Below are positions 8,848 to 19,406 of a stretch of DNA of 64,000 nt, in pieces. A model generated the notes under the pieces. The model had not been told where the DNA came from and searched no databases. It saw only the letters and a list, made by a program, of their open reading frames with translations. This DNA comes from Micromonospora sp. C28SCA-DRY-2 (GTDB taxonomy: Bacteria; Actinomycetota; Actinomycetes; Mycobacteriales; Micromonosporaceae): assembly GCF_030519475.1 (NCBI RefSeq), contig NZ_JAUMKD010000002.1:1080607-1144606 (forward strand), given 5' to 3'. A program made the translations under genes and the position numbers. How positions within the stretch are numbered: the stretch's first letter is position 1; every line of letters starts with the position of its first letter.

Positions 8848-10401
8848 TCAGGCGGTGGCGAGCAGTTGGTCCACCGGGGCGTAGTCGTCGGTGAGCACCA
8901 GCGCGTCGCCGACGAACGCGGCCAGCTCCGCGCCGGACAGCAGGTTCGTCGCCTCGTCGAGGGTGTCCAGCCGGGCCCGCACCGCGTCCAGCGGCAGCGG
9001 GGCGTCGGAGGCCACGATGAGGAAGTTGGACCCCTGCTCGCCGGCGAACGCGGCCGGCGGGGCGATCACCGCGACGTGCCGGAACTCGGCGGCGACGGTG
9101 GCCAGTTCGCTGCGGATGAAGCGCAGCGGCGGGTAGTCGATGACGTTCTGCACGTAGACGCCGCCCGGGCGGGTCACCCGGCGGATCTCCGCGGCCATCT
9201 CCCGGGTGGCCAGGTGCCAGGGCACCACCAGGTGCCCGAAGGCGTCGCCGACCACCAGGTCGCGGCTGTCGCCCGGCTCGCCGGCGACCAGCATCCGGGC
9301 GTCACCCACCACCGCGCGCAGCGCCGGCCCCTGGCGTACGCCCAGCTCGCGCTCGCCCAGCTCGACCAGCCCGCCGTCGATCTCGAAGACCACGTTGTCG
9401 GTGCCCGGCCGGGTCGCGGTCAGGTAGCCCGGCACGGTGAACCCGCCGCCACCCAGGTGCAGCGCGTCCAGCCGTTGCCCGGGCGGCGCCACCACGTCGG
9501 CCACCGCCCCGATCCACTGGGTGTACGCGTACTCCAGGTGGGTCGGGTCGGCGAGGTCCACGTAGGAGTGCTGGGCCGAGTTGAGCAGCAGGGTCCGTCC
9601 GCTGCCGCGGTCCGGGTCGGCCTCGACCCGGGCGCAGTGGTACGCCGTCTCGATGTCGCACGGGTTCGGGGCGACGGTGGTCAGCCCCGCCCCGACCAGG
9701 CCGAGCACGGCCAGCGCGGCCCTGGCCCGGGCCGGGCCCGGCGTGGCGGTGCGGTCCCGGCGGCGCAGCCACACCCCGAGGGCGAGCCCGGTGATCCCGA
9801 GCGCGGCGGCCAGGGCGAACAGGATGACCGTGCTGGGCAGGGCGGCGACCAGCACGAAGCCGGTGCCCAGGGTGGCCGTGATGCCGCCCAGCGTGCCGAT
9901 GCCGGAGAGCCGGCCGACCACCTGCCCGGTGCGCCGCAGGTCGGCCAGTTGCAGCTTGACCACCAGCGGGGTGACCGCGGCCAGCAGCGCCGCCGGCACG
10001 AAGACGGCGAGCGCGACCAGCAGCAGGATGGCCGTCGCCGCGCCGCCGCGCAGCACCTCGCCCGCGTACCGGACGACCGGCAGGGTCACCGCGGTGGCGA
10101 TCCCGGCCAGCACCAGCGCCGGGGCCAGCAGGGTGCGCGGGTCCCGCCGGTCGGCCAGCCAGCCGCCGGACCACGCCCCGTACGCGATGGCGGCCAGCGC
10201 GATGCCGATCACCGAGCTGGTCACCTGGAGGGTCACCCCGACGTACGGACCGACCAGGCGCAGCGCGACCGTCTCCAGCACCAGGACGGCGCCGCTGGAG
10301 AAGAAGACCAGGAACGCGGCGAGGCCGTTGGGCAGGGCCCGGCCGGTGGCCGGCTCGGGCTGCGCGGGCGGTACCGCGACATCGGGCGATGGGGAGTTCA
10401 C
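8848..10401 (-). CDS. Membrane-fused spermidine-synthase-like protein
   Basis: A 517-aa protein combining an N-terminal half of about seven or eight transmembrane segments (residues 25-245) with a C-terminal soluble SAM-binding-fold domain (about 270-515). The soluble domain has LHLGGGGFTVPGYL (glycine-rich loop I), FEIDGGLVELG (acidic end of strand 2) and GDARML, matching the spermidine/spermine synthase family. Such fusions are widespread in actinobacteria and their reaction is not established, so polyamine synthesis should not be assumed. No strong ribosome-binding site precedes the GTG start. Confidence 0.8.
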   Translation of the reverse strand: MNSPSPDVAVPPAQPEPATGRALPNGLAAFLVFFSSGAVLVLETVALRLVGPYVGVTLQVTSSVIGIALAAIAYGAWSGGWLADRRDPRTLLAPALVLAGIATAVTLPVVRYAGEVLRGGAATAILLLVALAVFVPAALLAAVTPLVVKLQLADLRRTGQVVGRLSGIGTLGGITATLGTGFVLVAALPSTVILFALAAALGITGLALGVWLRRRDRTATPGPARARAALAVLGLVGAGLTTVAPNPCDIETAYHCARVEADPDRGSGRTLLLNSAQHSYVDLADPTHLEYAYTQWIGAVADVVAPPGQRLDALHLGGGGFTVPGYLTATRPGTDNVVFEIDGGLVELGERELGVRQGPALRAVVGDARMLVAGEPGDSRDLVVGDAFGHLVVPWHLATREMAAEIRRVTRPGGVYVQNVIDYPPLRFIRSELATVAAEFRHVAVIAPPAAFAGEQGSNFLIVASDAPLPLDAVRARLDTLDEATNLLSGAELAAFVGDALVLTDDYAPVDQLLATA

Positions 10402-10437
10402 CGTCGCGATGGTACGCAGCGAACCCGGCGGTCCGGG

Positions 10438-11454
10438 TCAGTACATCGAGAGATGAACATGGTTCGTATGGTCGGCGGCCGGACTGCCGCCACCGCTGTA
10501 CGAGCGCCAGCCGGTGCCGGGATGCCAGATCTGCCGGTACCAGATCACGTAGAGCACGCCGAGCCGGCTGGCGTTGCGCACGTGCCAGGCGGCCAGGCTG
10601 TCCCCGTACGCCTTGTCCCCGCCGGTCGCGGTCCGGTCCTCGAACCCGCCGGCGGCGGCGGAGAAGTCGCAGGCCCGGCCCTTCGGATGCTCGCCGGAGC
10701 CGCCGCTGCGGTAGCAGGAGACGTAACGCTTGTAGCCGGCCGCCTTGGTCTGCTGGAGGGCGTTGAGCGTGCGCGGCGTGATGCAGCCGGAGGTGGTCGG
10801 GTCGTTCACCGAGCAGGACTCCGACGGCCAGGAGCCGTCCGGGTTCCGGGGCGCCGGCTTCGCCGAGGTCGAGATGGCCCCGCTGAAGCCGCCGCTGCCA
10901 CCGCCGCTGACCGCGGCCAGCGCGGCCTCGGCCTCCTTCTTCTTCTTGGCCATGATGGCGAGCTGCTTCTGCTGCTCGCGCACCTCGGTGTCGAGGGCGA
11001 TCTTCGCCTGCTGCGCCTGCTGGCGCGCCTCGGCCAGCTCGCGCAGCCGCTTGCCGTCGCGCTGCGCCATCAGGTCCAGGTTCGCCGCCCGCTCCAGGAA
11101 CGCCACCGGCGAGGCGCTGTTGAGCAGCATCGACGCCGGGGTGAGCCGGCCCACCCGGTAGGACTGCGCGGCCACCTCGGCGACCTGCTCGGTCAGGTCG
11201 CCCAGCCGCGCCTCCAGCCCGGTCAGCTCCCCGACCAGCTCCTTCTGCCGGCGCTTGGAGTTGTCGAGCTTCGCCTTGGCCTCGAGGTGGGCCTTCGCGG
11301 TGGCCTCCAGGGCGTCCCGGAGCTTCTTGGTGCCGCCCTCGTTCGGCTCCGCGTACGCGGGCACGGCGCCCAGGCCGAACACCAGCGCGACGGCGGCGAG
11401 CAGGGCGATCAGCGGGCGGCGGCCACGACGCCCGGCGGGCATGGTCCTGGGCAC
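10438..11454 (-). CDS. Secreted coiled-coil protein with M15/VanY-like C-terminal domain
   Basis: A 338-aa exported protein. The signal peptide is residues 1-35 (ending AVPAYA). A long charged coiled coil follows (about 40-185, GTKKLRDALEATAKAHLEAK onward, ending in a KKKKEAEAAL stretch), then a Gly/Ser linker. The C-terminal domain (about 205-338) contains SGEHPKGRACDFS and NHVHLSMY. The His, Asp and HxH spacing resembles the zinc site of D,D-carboxypeptidase/VanY-type domains. The coiled coil plus peptidase-like domain resembles actinobacterial cell-wall remodelling factors. The GTG at 11454 follows a GGAAGGA site. Peptidase activity is inferred. Confidence 0.8.
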   Translation of the reverse strand: MPRTMPAGRRGRRPLIALLAAVALVFGLGAVPAYAEPNEGGTKKLRDALEATAKAHLEAKAKLDNSKRRQKELVGELTGLEARLGDLTEQVAEVAAQSYRVGRLTPASMLLNSASPVAFLERAANLDLMAQRDGKRLRELAEARQQAQQAKIALDTEVREQQKQLAIMAKKKKEAEAALAAVSGGGSGGFSGAISTSAKPAPRNPDGSWPSESCSVNDPTTSGCITPRTLNALQQTKAAGYKRYVSCYRSGGSGEHPKGRACDFSAAAGGFEDRTATGGDKAYGDSLAAWHVRNASRLGVLYVIWYRQIWHPGTGWRSYSGGGSPAADHTNHVHLSMY

Positions 11455-11725
11455 GACAGCATCCTTCCGTCAGCCGCCGGCCCCCGTGGTACCGCTGCGC
11501 GGCGGCGGTCGCCGCCGGCGCCGGTCGGCGGCCTGCTGGCGGAGACCGGCGGTCAGGATACCGGACCACCGAGCCCTGACCAGCCCCCCGCGCCCCGGCG
11601 CCCCGCATCATCGACCCGCCGTGCCCACCCCCTCACCCACCGCTCTCCCGAGCCCCTTCGGGGCGGCCTTCCCGCGCCGGGAGGCCACTCTCCCCGCACG
11701 GGCGCGGCTCCCGTGGGCGGGACGG

Positions 11726-12535
11726 TCAGGGGGTGAGGAGGGCGTCGCGGACCTCGGTCCAGATCTCCTCGTTGGCGGCGACGAGCAGGCCGTGGCCCTC
11801 GTCCGCCGGGTGGTAGTCGGTGCCGTCGAAGCGCCGGGCCACCCCGCCGGCCGCCCGGACCAGCAGGGTGCCCGGCCCGTGGTCCCACGGCAGGGTCCGC
11901 CAGAAGAGCACGAACTGCTGGTCGCCGAGGAGGATGTCCAGGTACTCCCGGCCGGCGCAGTGCTGCCCGGGGAGCAGCTCGCCGAAGCGGGCGGCGCCGG
12001 TGTCGACGCTGGCCCGGGACGCCGGCGGCAGGAACCGGGTCATCGCCGCGCCGCGCAGCTCGCCGACCGGCGGTGCCGACGACGTGGTGCGCACCGGCCG
12101 CCCGTCGAGCCAGGCGCCCTCCCCCATCCGGGCGCTGGCCAGCGTGTCGGCGAGCGGGTCGAGCACCCACGCGGCGGCCGGCTCGCCGTCGGTCAGCAGG
12201 GCCACCATCAGCGCGAACGGGCGCCGGCCGGCGGCGAAGTTCGAGGTGCCGTCGACCGGGTCGACCAGCCAGACGTCGCCCGACCCGCGCAGGTGGCGCA
12301 GCAGGCCCGGGTCGTCGGCCACCGCCTCCTCGCCGACCACCACCGAGCCCGGACGCAACCGGCGCAGGGTCGCCGAGATCACCTCCTCGGCCCGCCGGTC
12401 GGCGACGGTGACGATCTCGCCGGGCGCCTTCTCGGCCACGTCGGCGTCGTCCAGCTTGCGGAACAGGGGCAGCACGACCTGGTCGGCGGTCTCGCGCAGC
12501 AGCCCACCGACGTCGTCGAGCAGGGTGTCAGCCAC
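11726..12535 (-). CDS. Inositol monophosphatase family protein
   Basis: A 269-aa Mg2+-dependent phosphatase-fold protein. The three metal-site motifs are present: GEEA (residue about 68), DPVDGTSNF (about 92-100) and PWDHGPG (about 217-223). The substrate could be inositol 1-phosphate, histidinol phosphate, fructose bisphosphate or PAP; sequence alone does not settle it. The GTG start lies inside the end of the response-regulator gene (8-base overlap), making it the last gene of a four-gene signalling operon. Inositol is a mycothiol precursor in actinobacteria, but no other mycothiol gene is nearby. Confidence 0.85.
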   Translation of the reverse strand: MADTLLDDVGGLLRETADQVVLPLFRKLDDADVAEKAPGEIVTVADRRAEEVISATLRRLRPGSVVVGEEAVADDPGLLRHLRGSGDVWLVDPVDGTSNFAAGRRPFALMVALLTDGEPAAAWVLDPLADTLASARMGEGAWLDGRPVRTTSSAPPVGELRGAAMTRFLPPASRASVDTGAARFGELLPGQHCAGREYLDILLGDQQFVLFWRTLPWDHGPGTLLVRAAGGVARRFDGTDYHPADEGHGLLVAANEEIWTEVRDALLTP

Positions 12536-12976
12536 GCGGCGGCAGCTTCACCACGCTGACGAAGAACTCGTCGATCTGCCGGACCACCGAGATGAACCGC
12601 TCGAAGTCCACCGGCTTGGTCACGTACGCGTTGGCGTGCAGCTGGTAGCTGCGCAGGATGTCCTCGTCGGCCTGCGAGGTGGTCAGCACCACCACCGGGA
12701 TCCGGCAGAGCTGCTCGTCCTTCTTGATCTCCTCGAGCACCTCCCGGCCGTCCCGCTTGGGCAGGTTCAGGTCGAGCAGGACCAGGTCGGGGGTGACCGC
12801 GTCCGCGTACTGGCCCTCGCGGCGCAGGTAGGCCAGCGCCTCGGCGCCGTCGGAGACGACGGTCAGCCGGTTGCGGAGCTTGTGCTCCTCGAACGCCTCC
12901 TGGGTCATCAACACGTCACCCGGGTCGTCCTCGACGAGCAGGACCTCGATCGGGCTCTTGCCGTCTGCCGGCGCGG

Positions 12977-12980
<4 letters not shown>
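12528..12980 (-). CDS. Stand-alone response regulator receiver (Rcp1-like)
   Basis: A 150-aa single receiver domain without an output domain. The acidic pair is in LLVEDDPGD, the phospho-acceptor Asp in [13 protein letters not shown], the conserved Thr in VVLTTS and the Lys in YVTKPVDF. The extended loop and '[11 protein letters not shown]' resemble Rcp1-type partners of phytochrome-like histidine kinases. It overlaps the kinase gene upstream by ATGA and the phosphatase gene downstream by eight bases. It probably acts through protein contacts, for instance as a phosphate sink or shuttle for the kinase encoded before it. Confidence 0.9.
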
Positions 12981-14724
<1,744 letters not shown>

Positions 14725-14728
<4 letters not shown>

Positions 14729-15969
14729 CGGCCACCACCCCGGCTGAGCAGCAGCATGGCGACGTCGTCGGCGAGCGGGCCGCCGTTGAGCTGCTCGGCC
14801 CGCCCGACCAGCCAGGCCGGCAGCTCGGGCAGCGGCACCTGCCGGCTGGCCGGCTCCGCGAGCAGGTCGTTCAGGCCGGGCACGTCGAGGCGCTCGTCGC
14901 CCTCGCCGATCCGGCCCTCGATCAGGCCGTCGGTGTACATCAACAGGGACCAGTCATCGGCGTCGAACTCCAGGTCGTAGGCGACCGGCCGGCGCGGCCG
15001 TACGCCCAGCAGCAGGCCGCCGGGGGCGGGAACCGGGGCGACCCGGCCCCGGGAGAGCAGCAGCGGCGGCGGATGGCCGGCCAGCCGCACGGTGGCCCGG
15101 TTGGCGTCCAGGTGCAGCCGGGCGGTGGCCACGGTCGCGAAGATCTCCTGCAACCGGCGCTCGCTCATCAGCACCTGCTCCAGCGCCGGCAGCACCTCGT
15201 CGTCGGGCACGCCGGCGAGGATCAGGGCCCGCCAGGCCACCCGGAGTTCGACGCCGAGCGCCGCCTCGTCGGCGCCGTGCCCGCAGACGTCGCCGACGAT
15301 CAGGTCGAGCCGGTCGGGGCGGGTCTGCACCACGTCGTAGAAGTCGCCGCCGATCAGCGCGGCGTGCCGGCCCGGCCGGTAGAAGGCGTGCACCGCGACC
15401 TGGTCGGTGGTCATCAGCGGCTGCGGCAGCAGGCCGCGCTCCAGCCGGGCCGACTCGGCCTGGCGCAGCTCCACCTCGCGCAGCCGGCGGGCGTTCTCGT
15501 CGGCCCGCTTGCGCTCCACCGCGTAGCGCAGCGCGCGGGTCAGCAGCACCCCGTCGACCTGGCCCTTGACCAGGTAGTCCTGCGCTCCCTCGGCGACCGC
15601 GACGATGCCCAGGTGCTCGTCGGAGCGGCCGGTCAGCACGCAGACCGCGGCGCCGCTGGCCATGTCCAGCACCTGCCGGAGCCCGTCCAGCCCCTGCGCG
15701 TCGGGCAGGCCGAGGTCGAGCAGGACGCAGTCCACGCCCATCACCCGTTGCCGGGCCTCGCTCAGGCTGGTCGCGACGAGCAGGTCGATCATCGAGTTGG
15801 TCTCCGCGAGCAACTCGCCGACGAGGAAGGCGTCCCCCTCGTCGTCCTCGACCAGCAGCACCCGCAGCCGCTCGCCGGGCGGCAGGTTGGGGTGCCGTCC
15901 CAGGCCGCCGTGCGGGTACGGCACGACGGGGGAACCGGCCAGACCGGTCCCCCGGTACGGCCGGGTCAC
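14725..15969 (-). CDS. Receiver-PP2C (SpoIIE/RsbU-type) phosphatase
   Basis: A protein of about 414 aa. The receiver domain (LLVEDDEGDAFL, acceptor Asp in CVLLDLGLPDAQG, Lys in YLVKGQ) is followed by a coiled-coil linker and a PPM-type SpoIIE phosphatase domain (GGDFYDVV, VGDVCGHGADEAAL, LLMYTDGLIEGR, ADDVAMLLL). Such proteins dephosphorylate anti-sigma antagonists in partner-switching control of sigma factors; no anti-sigma or antagonist gene lies in the window. The start is uncertain. The GTG at 15969 is the first conventional codon in good context, but a perfect AAGGAG sits six bases before an in-frame ATC at 15999, which could be a rare non-canonical start. Confidence 0.88.
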
Positions 15970-16199
15970 CGCCGCGAGACGCGGGAGTTCGCTGGTGATG
16001 TCGGGCTCCTTCCGAGTGCCCTGCTGATCCTGTATTAGACAACGGTCGCACACAACACGACGGACCCGGCGCGGGGCGGGATGGGACGGATCACTACCCG
16101 TTGCCGGACAAACCGGATCTGGGCCGGATCTGCCGGTGCCACCGGCGGCCAACGGGGTGCAGGATGATGCCCACCCTGGTCCCACCCCGAGGAGTCCCC

Positions 16200-18620
16200 G
16201 TGGGCGCACCCCCCACCCCCGCGGCCGAGCACGCGCCGGCCCGGCCCGGCTCGCCCGTGCTCGCCGCCGACCGGACGTTCGCCCGGCCCCGCCGCCGGTT
16301 GCTCGCCGCCGCGGCGGCCCTGGTCGCGCTGCTCGCCGTCGGCGCCGGCACCCTGCTCGACCTGCGCACCCCGGCGCCGCGCCCGGCCGACGCGCCGCCC
16401 GCGGAGTTCAGCGCGGCGCGGGCGTACGAGAACGTGAAGGTCATCGCGGCCCGGCCGCACGTGGCCGGCAGCCCGGCCAACGACCAGGTCCGCGCCCACG
16501 TCGAGGGGGTGCTGCGCGGGCTCGGCCTGGAGACCGAGGTGCAGGACACCGTCGCGCCGGAGGCCGGACAGCTCAGCGGCGCGGCCGGCGGCGCCACCCT
16601 GGCCCGGGTACGCAACGTGGTGGCCCGGCTGCCCGGCACCGACCCGACCGGCCGGGTCTTCCTGGTCGCCCACTACGACTCGGTGCAGACCGGGCCCGGC
16701 GGCAACGACGACGCCGCCGGCACCTCCACCATCCTGGAGGTGGCCCGGGCGCTCGCCACCGGCCCGCGACCGCGCAACGACATCGTCTTCGTGCTCACCG
16801 ACGCCGAGGAGGCGTGCCTCTGCGGCGCCGCGGCCTTCGCCGCCAGCCACCCGCTGGCCGCCGACGGCGGGGTGGTGCTCAACCTGGAGGCCCGCGGCTC
16901 CACCGGGCCGGTGATCATGTTCGAGACGTCCCGGAACAACGCGGAGCTGGTGGACGTCTTCGGGCGGGCCGCGCCGCACCCGGTCGGCACCTCGTTCGCC
17001 GTGGAGATCTACCGGGCGCTGCCCAACGACACCGACTTCACCGCGTTCCTGGACCAGGACTTCCTCGGGCTGAACTCGGCGTACATCGACGGCGGGGCGA
17101 TCTACCACACGCCGCTGGACACCCCGGCCGCGCTGGACCGGGCGAGCCTCCAGCACCACGGGGACAACGCGCTCGGCCTGGCCCGCGAGTTCGGCCGGGT
17201 CGACCTGGGCACGCTGCGCGCCGGCCAGGACGCCACCTACTTCCCGGTGCCCGGCGGGCTGGTCCACTACCCCGGCTGGCTGACCCTGCCGCTGGCCCTG
17301 GTCGCGCTGGCCGCGGTGGTCGCGCTCGGCTGGCTCACCCGCCGCCGCGGCCGGGCCACCGGGAAGAAGCTGGCCGCCGGGTTCGCGCTGGCGCTGGTGC
17401 CGATCGTGGCCGCCCCGGTGGCCGCCCAACTGCTCTGGGCGGCGGTCACCGCGACCCGGCCGGGCTACGCCGAGCTGCTCGACCCGTACCGGCCGACCTG
17501 GTACCGGCTGGCCGTGGTGGCGCTGGCCGTCGCCATCCTGTTCGCCTGGTACGCACTGACCCGCCGCCGGATCGGCCCGGCCGCGCTGGCGGTCGGCGCG
17601 CTGGGCTGGCTGGCCCTGCTCGGGGTGCTGCTCGCCGTGCTGGTGCCCGGTGGGGCGTACCTGCTCACCCTGCCGGCCCTGGCCGGCGCGCTCGGCGGGC
17701 TGGTGGCGCTGGCCACCCGGCTCGACGGCCCGTGGCCGGTGGTCGCGGTGACGGTGGCCGGCGCGGTGGCCGTGGTGATCCTGCTTCCGACGGTGGTGCT
17801 GCTCTTCCCGGCGCTCGGCATGGCGATGGGCGGGGTGGCCGCGCTGGTCGCGGTGCTGCTCGGCTTGGCCGCGCTGCCGGTGGTGGACCTGCTGCACCCG
17901 CAGGCCGGCGGCCAGCGCGGCCTGGTCGCGCTGCGCGCCCGCCGGCTCGGCGCGCTGCCGGCCGGAGCCGCCGCGCTGGCCGCGGTGGTGTTCGCCGGGG
18001 TCGGGCTCGCCGTCGACCGGTTCGACGCCGCGCACCCCGCGCCCACCCACCTGATGTACGCCCTGGACGCCGGCACCGGCCAGGCCCGCTGGCTCAGCCA
18101 CGAGGCCGACCCGCAGCCCTGGACCGGCCAGTACGTGGACGGTCCGGTCTCCGTGGCCGACGACTTCCCCGGCCTGGGCGACGGCGAGCTGCTCGGCGGC
18201 CCGGCACAGGCGGCGAACCTGCCCGCCCCGAAATTGGACGTGCTCGCCGACAACACCGCCGGCGGCGAGCGCACGCTGCGGCTGCGGCTCACCCCGCAAC
18301 GCCCGGTCCGGCTGGCCAGCCTGCACGTGGACTCGGCGACGGCGACAGTGCTGCGCGCCGAGGTGGCCGGCCGCTCGGTGCCGGTCGAGGCGCGGGACGG
18401 GAAGTGGGGCTTCGGCGTGGTCTTCCACGCCCCGCCGGCCGAGGGCATCGAGGTGACGCTGACCGTGGCGCCCAAGGCCGAGCGGGTGGAGCTGCGCGCG
18501 ATGGACGCCAGCGACGGCCTGGACGCGCTGCCCGGCTTCCGGCCCCGTCCGGCGGACGTCGGGGTGGTCGGATCGCACAGCTCGGAGATGCTCGCGGTCG
18601 CCCGCACCTATCCGCTCTGA
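16200..18620 (+). CDS. Polytopic membrane M28-family metallopeptidase
   Basis: An 806-aa protein. After one N-terminal helix (about 33-52, LLAAAAALVALLAVG), an M28 aminopeptidase domain (about 70-330) carries the co-catalytic zinc ligands: VAHYDSV, GGNDDAAGTS, TDAEEACLCGA, LEARGSTG and a final His in YHTPLDT. The C-terminal half has about nine membrane segments and a terminal soluble beta domain, the layout of ERMP1/vacuolar-type M28 proteins. The active site should face outside. The GTG at 16200 is preceded five bases upstream by GAGGAG; ATGs at 16164 and 16167 are alternatives with weaker sites. It is divergent from the signalling operon. Confidence 0.88.
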   Translation: MGAPPTPAAEHAPARPGSPVLAADRTFARPRRRLLAAAAALVALLAVGAGTLLDLRTPAPRPADAPPAEFSAARAYENVKVIAARPHVAGSPANDQVRAHVEGVLRGLGLETEVQDTVAPEAGQLSGAAGGATLARVRNVVARLPGTDPTGRVFLVAHYDSVQTGPGGNDDAAGTSTILEVARALATGPRPRNDIVFVLTDAEEACLCGAAAFAASHPLAADGGVVLNLEARGSTGPVIMFETSRNNAELVDVFGRAAPHPVGTSFAVEIYRALPNDTDFTAFLDQDFLGLNSAYIDGGAIYHTPLDTPAALDRASLQHHGDNALGLAREFGRVDLGTLRAGQDATYFPVPGGLVHYPGWLTLPLALVALAAVVALGWLTRRRGRATGKKLAAGFALALVPIVAAPVAAQLLWAAVTATRPGYAELLDPYRPTWYRLAVVALAVAILFAWYALTRRRIGPAALAVGALGWLALLGVLLAVLVPGGAYLLTLPALAGALGGLVALATRLDGPWPVVAVTVAGAVAVVILLPTVVLLFPALGMAMGGVAALVAVLLGLAALPVVDLLHPQAGGQRGLVALRARRLGALPAGAAALAAVVFAGVGLAVDRFDAAHPAPTHLMYALDAGTGQARWLSHEADPQPWTGQYVDGPVSVADDFPGLGDGELLGGPAQAANLPAPKLDVLADNTAGGERTLRLRLTPQRPVRLASLHVDSATATVLRAEVAGRSVPVEARDGKWGFGVVFHAPPAEGIEVTLTVAPKAERVELRAMDASDGLDALPGFRPRPADVGVVGSHSSEMLAVARTYPL

Positions 18621-18720
18621 CCGGCACCGGGAGTGGCCGTCGCACCCGTGGCCACTCCCGCCCGGCGGCATCCGCCGCCTTGACGCCCGTCGGTCACCAC
18701 GCTACGAGGAAGGACCCGTG

Positions 18721-18757
18721 TTGCCGTCCGACATGGGTGTGTGGTTAACTACTCACA
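18721..18757 (+). promoter_or_regulatory. tetR promoter and TetR operator O1, likely leaderless
   Basis: TTGCCG (18721-18726) and TTAACT (18745-18750), spaced by 18 bases, place the transcription start at about 18757, the A of the ATG. The operator GTGTGGTTAACTACTCAC (18739-18756) overlaps the -10 and abuts the start codon. Its reverse complement matches the other three operators at 18739-21638. Binding here would block the regulator's own gene. Confidence 0.6.
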
Positions 18758-19323
18758 TGTCGCCCTCCACCAAGTCCCGCACCTTGTCAACCGCTGAAGA
18801 CCGCCGCCAGGAAGTGCTGTCGACGGCCATCGGGGCATTCGCGGCGCGCGGCTACTTCGGCACCACCACTGTCGAGGTCGCGAAGGCGGCCGGGATATCG
18901 CAGGCGTACCTGTACCGGCTGTTTCCCGACAAGGAATCGCTGTTCGCGGCAGTGGTCGAGCGGACCTTCGACCTGTTCCGGGAGAGCCTCGCCGAGGGCG
19001 CCGCAGCCGCCACCGGCAGCTCCCCCGAAGCGGTGCTGTCGGCGATGGGCGGCGCGTACGCCCAGTTGATCAGAGATCAGGACCTGCTGCTGGTCCAGAT
19101 GCACGCGCAGTGCGCCGCGGTGTCGGTCCCGGAGGTCCGCAAGGCCGTGCGGCACGGCTACTCCCGGGTGGTGGAGTACGCCCGCAGCGTCTCGGGCGCC
19201 TCGGACGAGCAGTTGCAGGAGTTCATCGCCATGGGCGCGCTGTGCAACGTGGTGGTGACCATGGGCGCCGACGACGTCGACGCACCTTGGGCCAGGACGC
19301 TGTCGAGCGGACTGCGCCACTGA
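18757..19323 (+). CDS. TetR/AcrR-family transcriptional repressor
   Basis: A 188-aa regulator. The N-terminal helix-turn-helix lies at about 15-60 (EVLSTAIGAFAARGYFGTTTVEVAKAAGISQAYLYRLFPDKESLF), classic for TetR. The C-terminal ligand-binding domain is of the WHG/TetR_C type. I start at the ATG at 18757, which would be leaderless; a GTG at 18718 with a good GGAAGGA site is in frame and would add 13 residues. Four copies of one 18-bp operator precede this gene, the exporter, the SRPBCC gene and the small membrane protein gene, so it very likely represses all four. An inducing ligand that is also the exporter substrate is the usual logic. Confidence 0.9.
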   Translation: MSPSTKSRTLSTAEDRRQEVLSTAIGAFAARGYFGTTTVEVAKAAGISQAYLYRLFPDKESLFAAVVERTFDLFRESLAEGAAAATGSSPEAVLSAMGGAYAQLIRDQDLLLVQMHAQCAAVSVPEVRKAVRHGYSRVVEYARSVSGASDEQLQEFIAMGALCNVVVTMGADDVDAPWARTLSSGLRH

Positions 19324-19370
19324 CCGGCGCGGCGGTCGCCACTGACCGCCGCGCCGCTTCGGCGTCGGTA

Positions 19371-19388
19371 GTGAGTAATCAACCACTC
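19371..19388 (+). promoter_or_regulatory. TetR operator O2 upstream of the exporter gene
   Basis: GTGAGTAATCAACCACTC, identical to O3 at 20943 and one base different from O4. It lies 18 bases before the GTG start of the MFS gene and just before its AAGGAG ribosome-binding site. Confidence 0.8.
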
Positions 19389-19406
19389 TATTCAAGGAGT
19401 TGAGAA

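Noticed and set aside
8785..11736. Very long plus-strand frame (983 aa) opposite three genes
   Set aside because: It is rich in Arg, Gly, His and Gln with no domain. It is the antisense shadow of high-GC genes that have clear motifs on the minus strand.
16035..18671. 878-aa minus-strand frame over the M28 peptidase
   Set aside because: Low-complexity Arg/Gly/Gln-rich shadow; the plus strand encodes intact zinc-site motifs.
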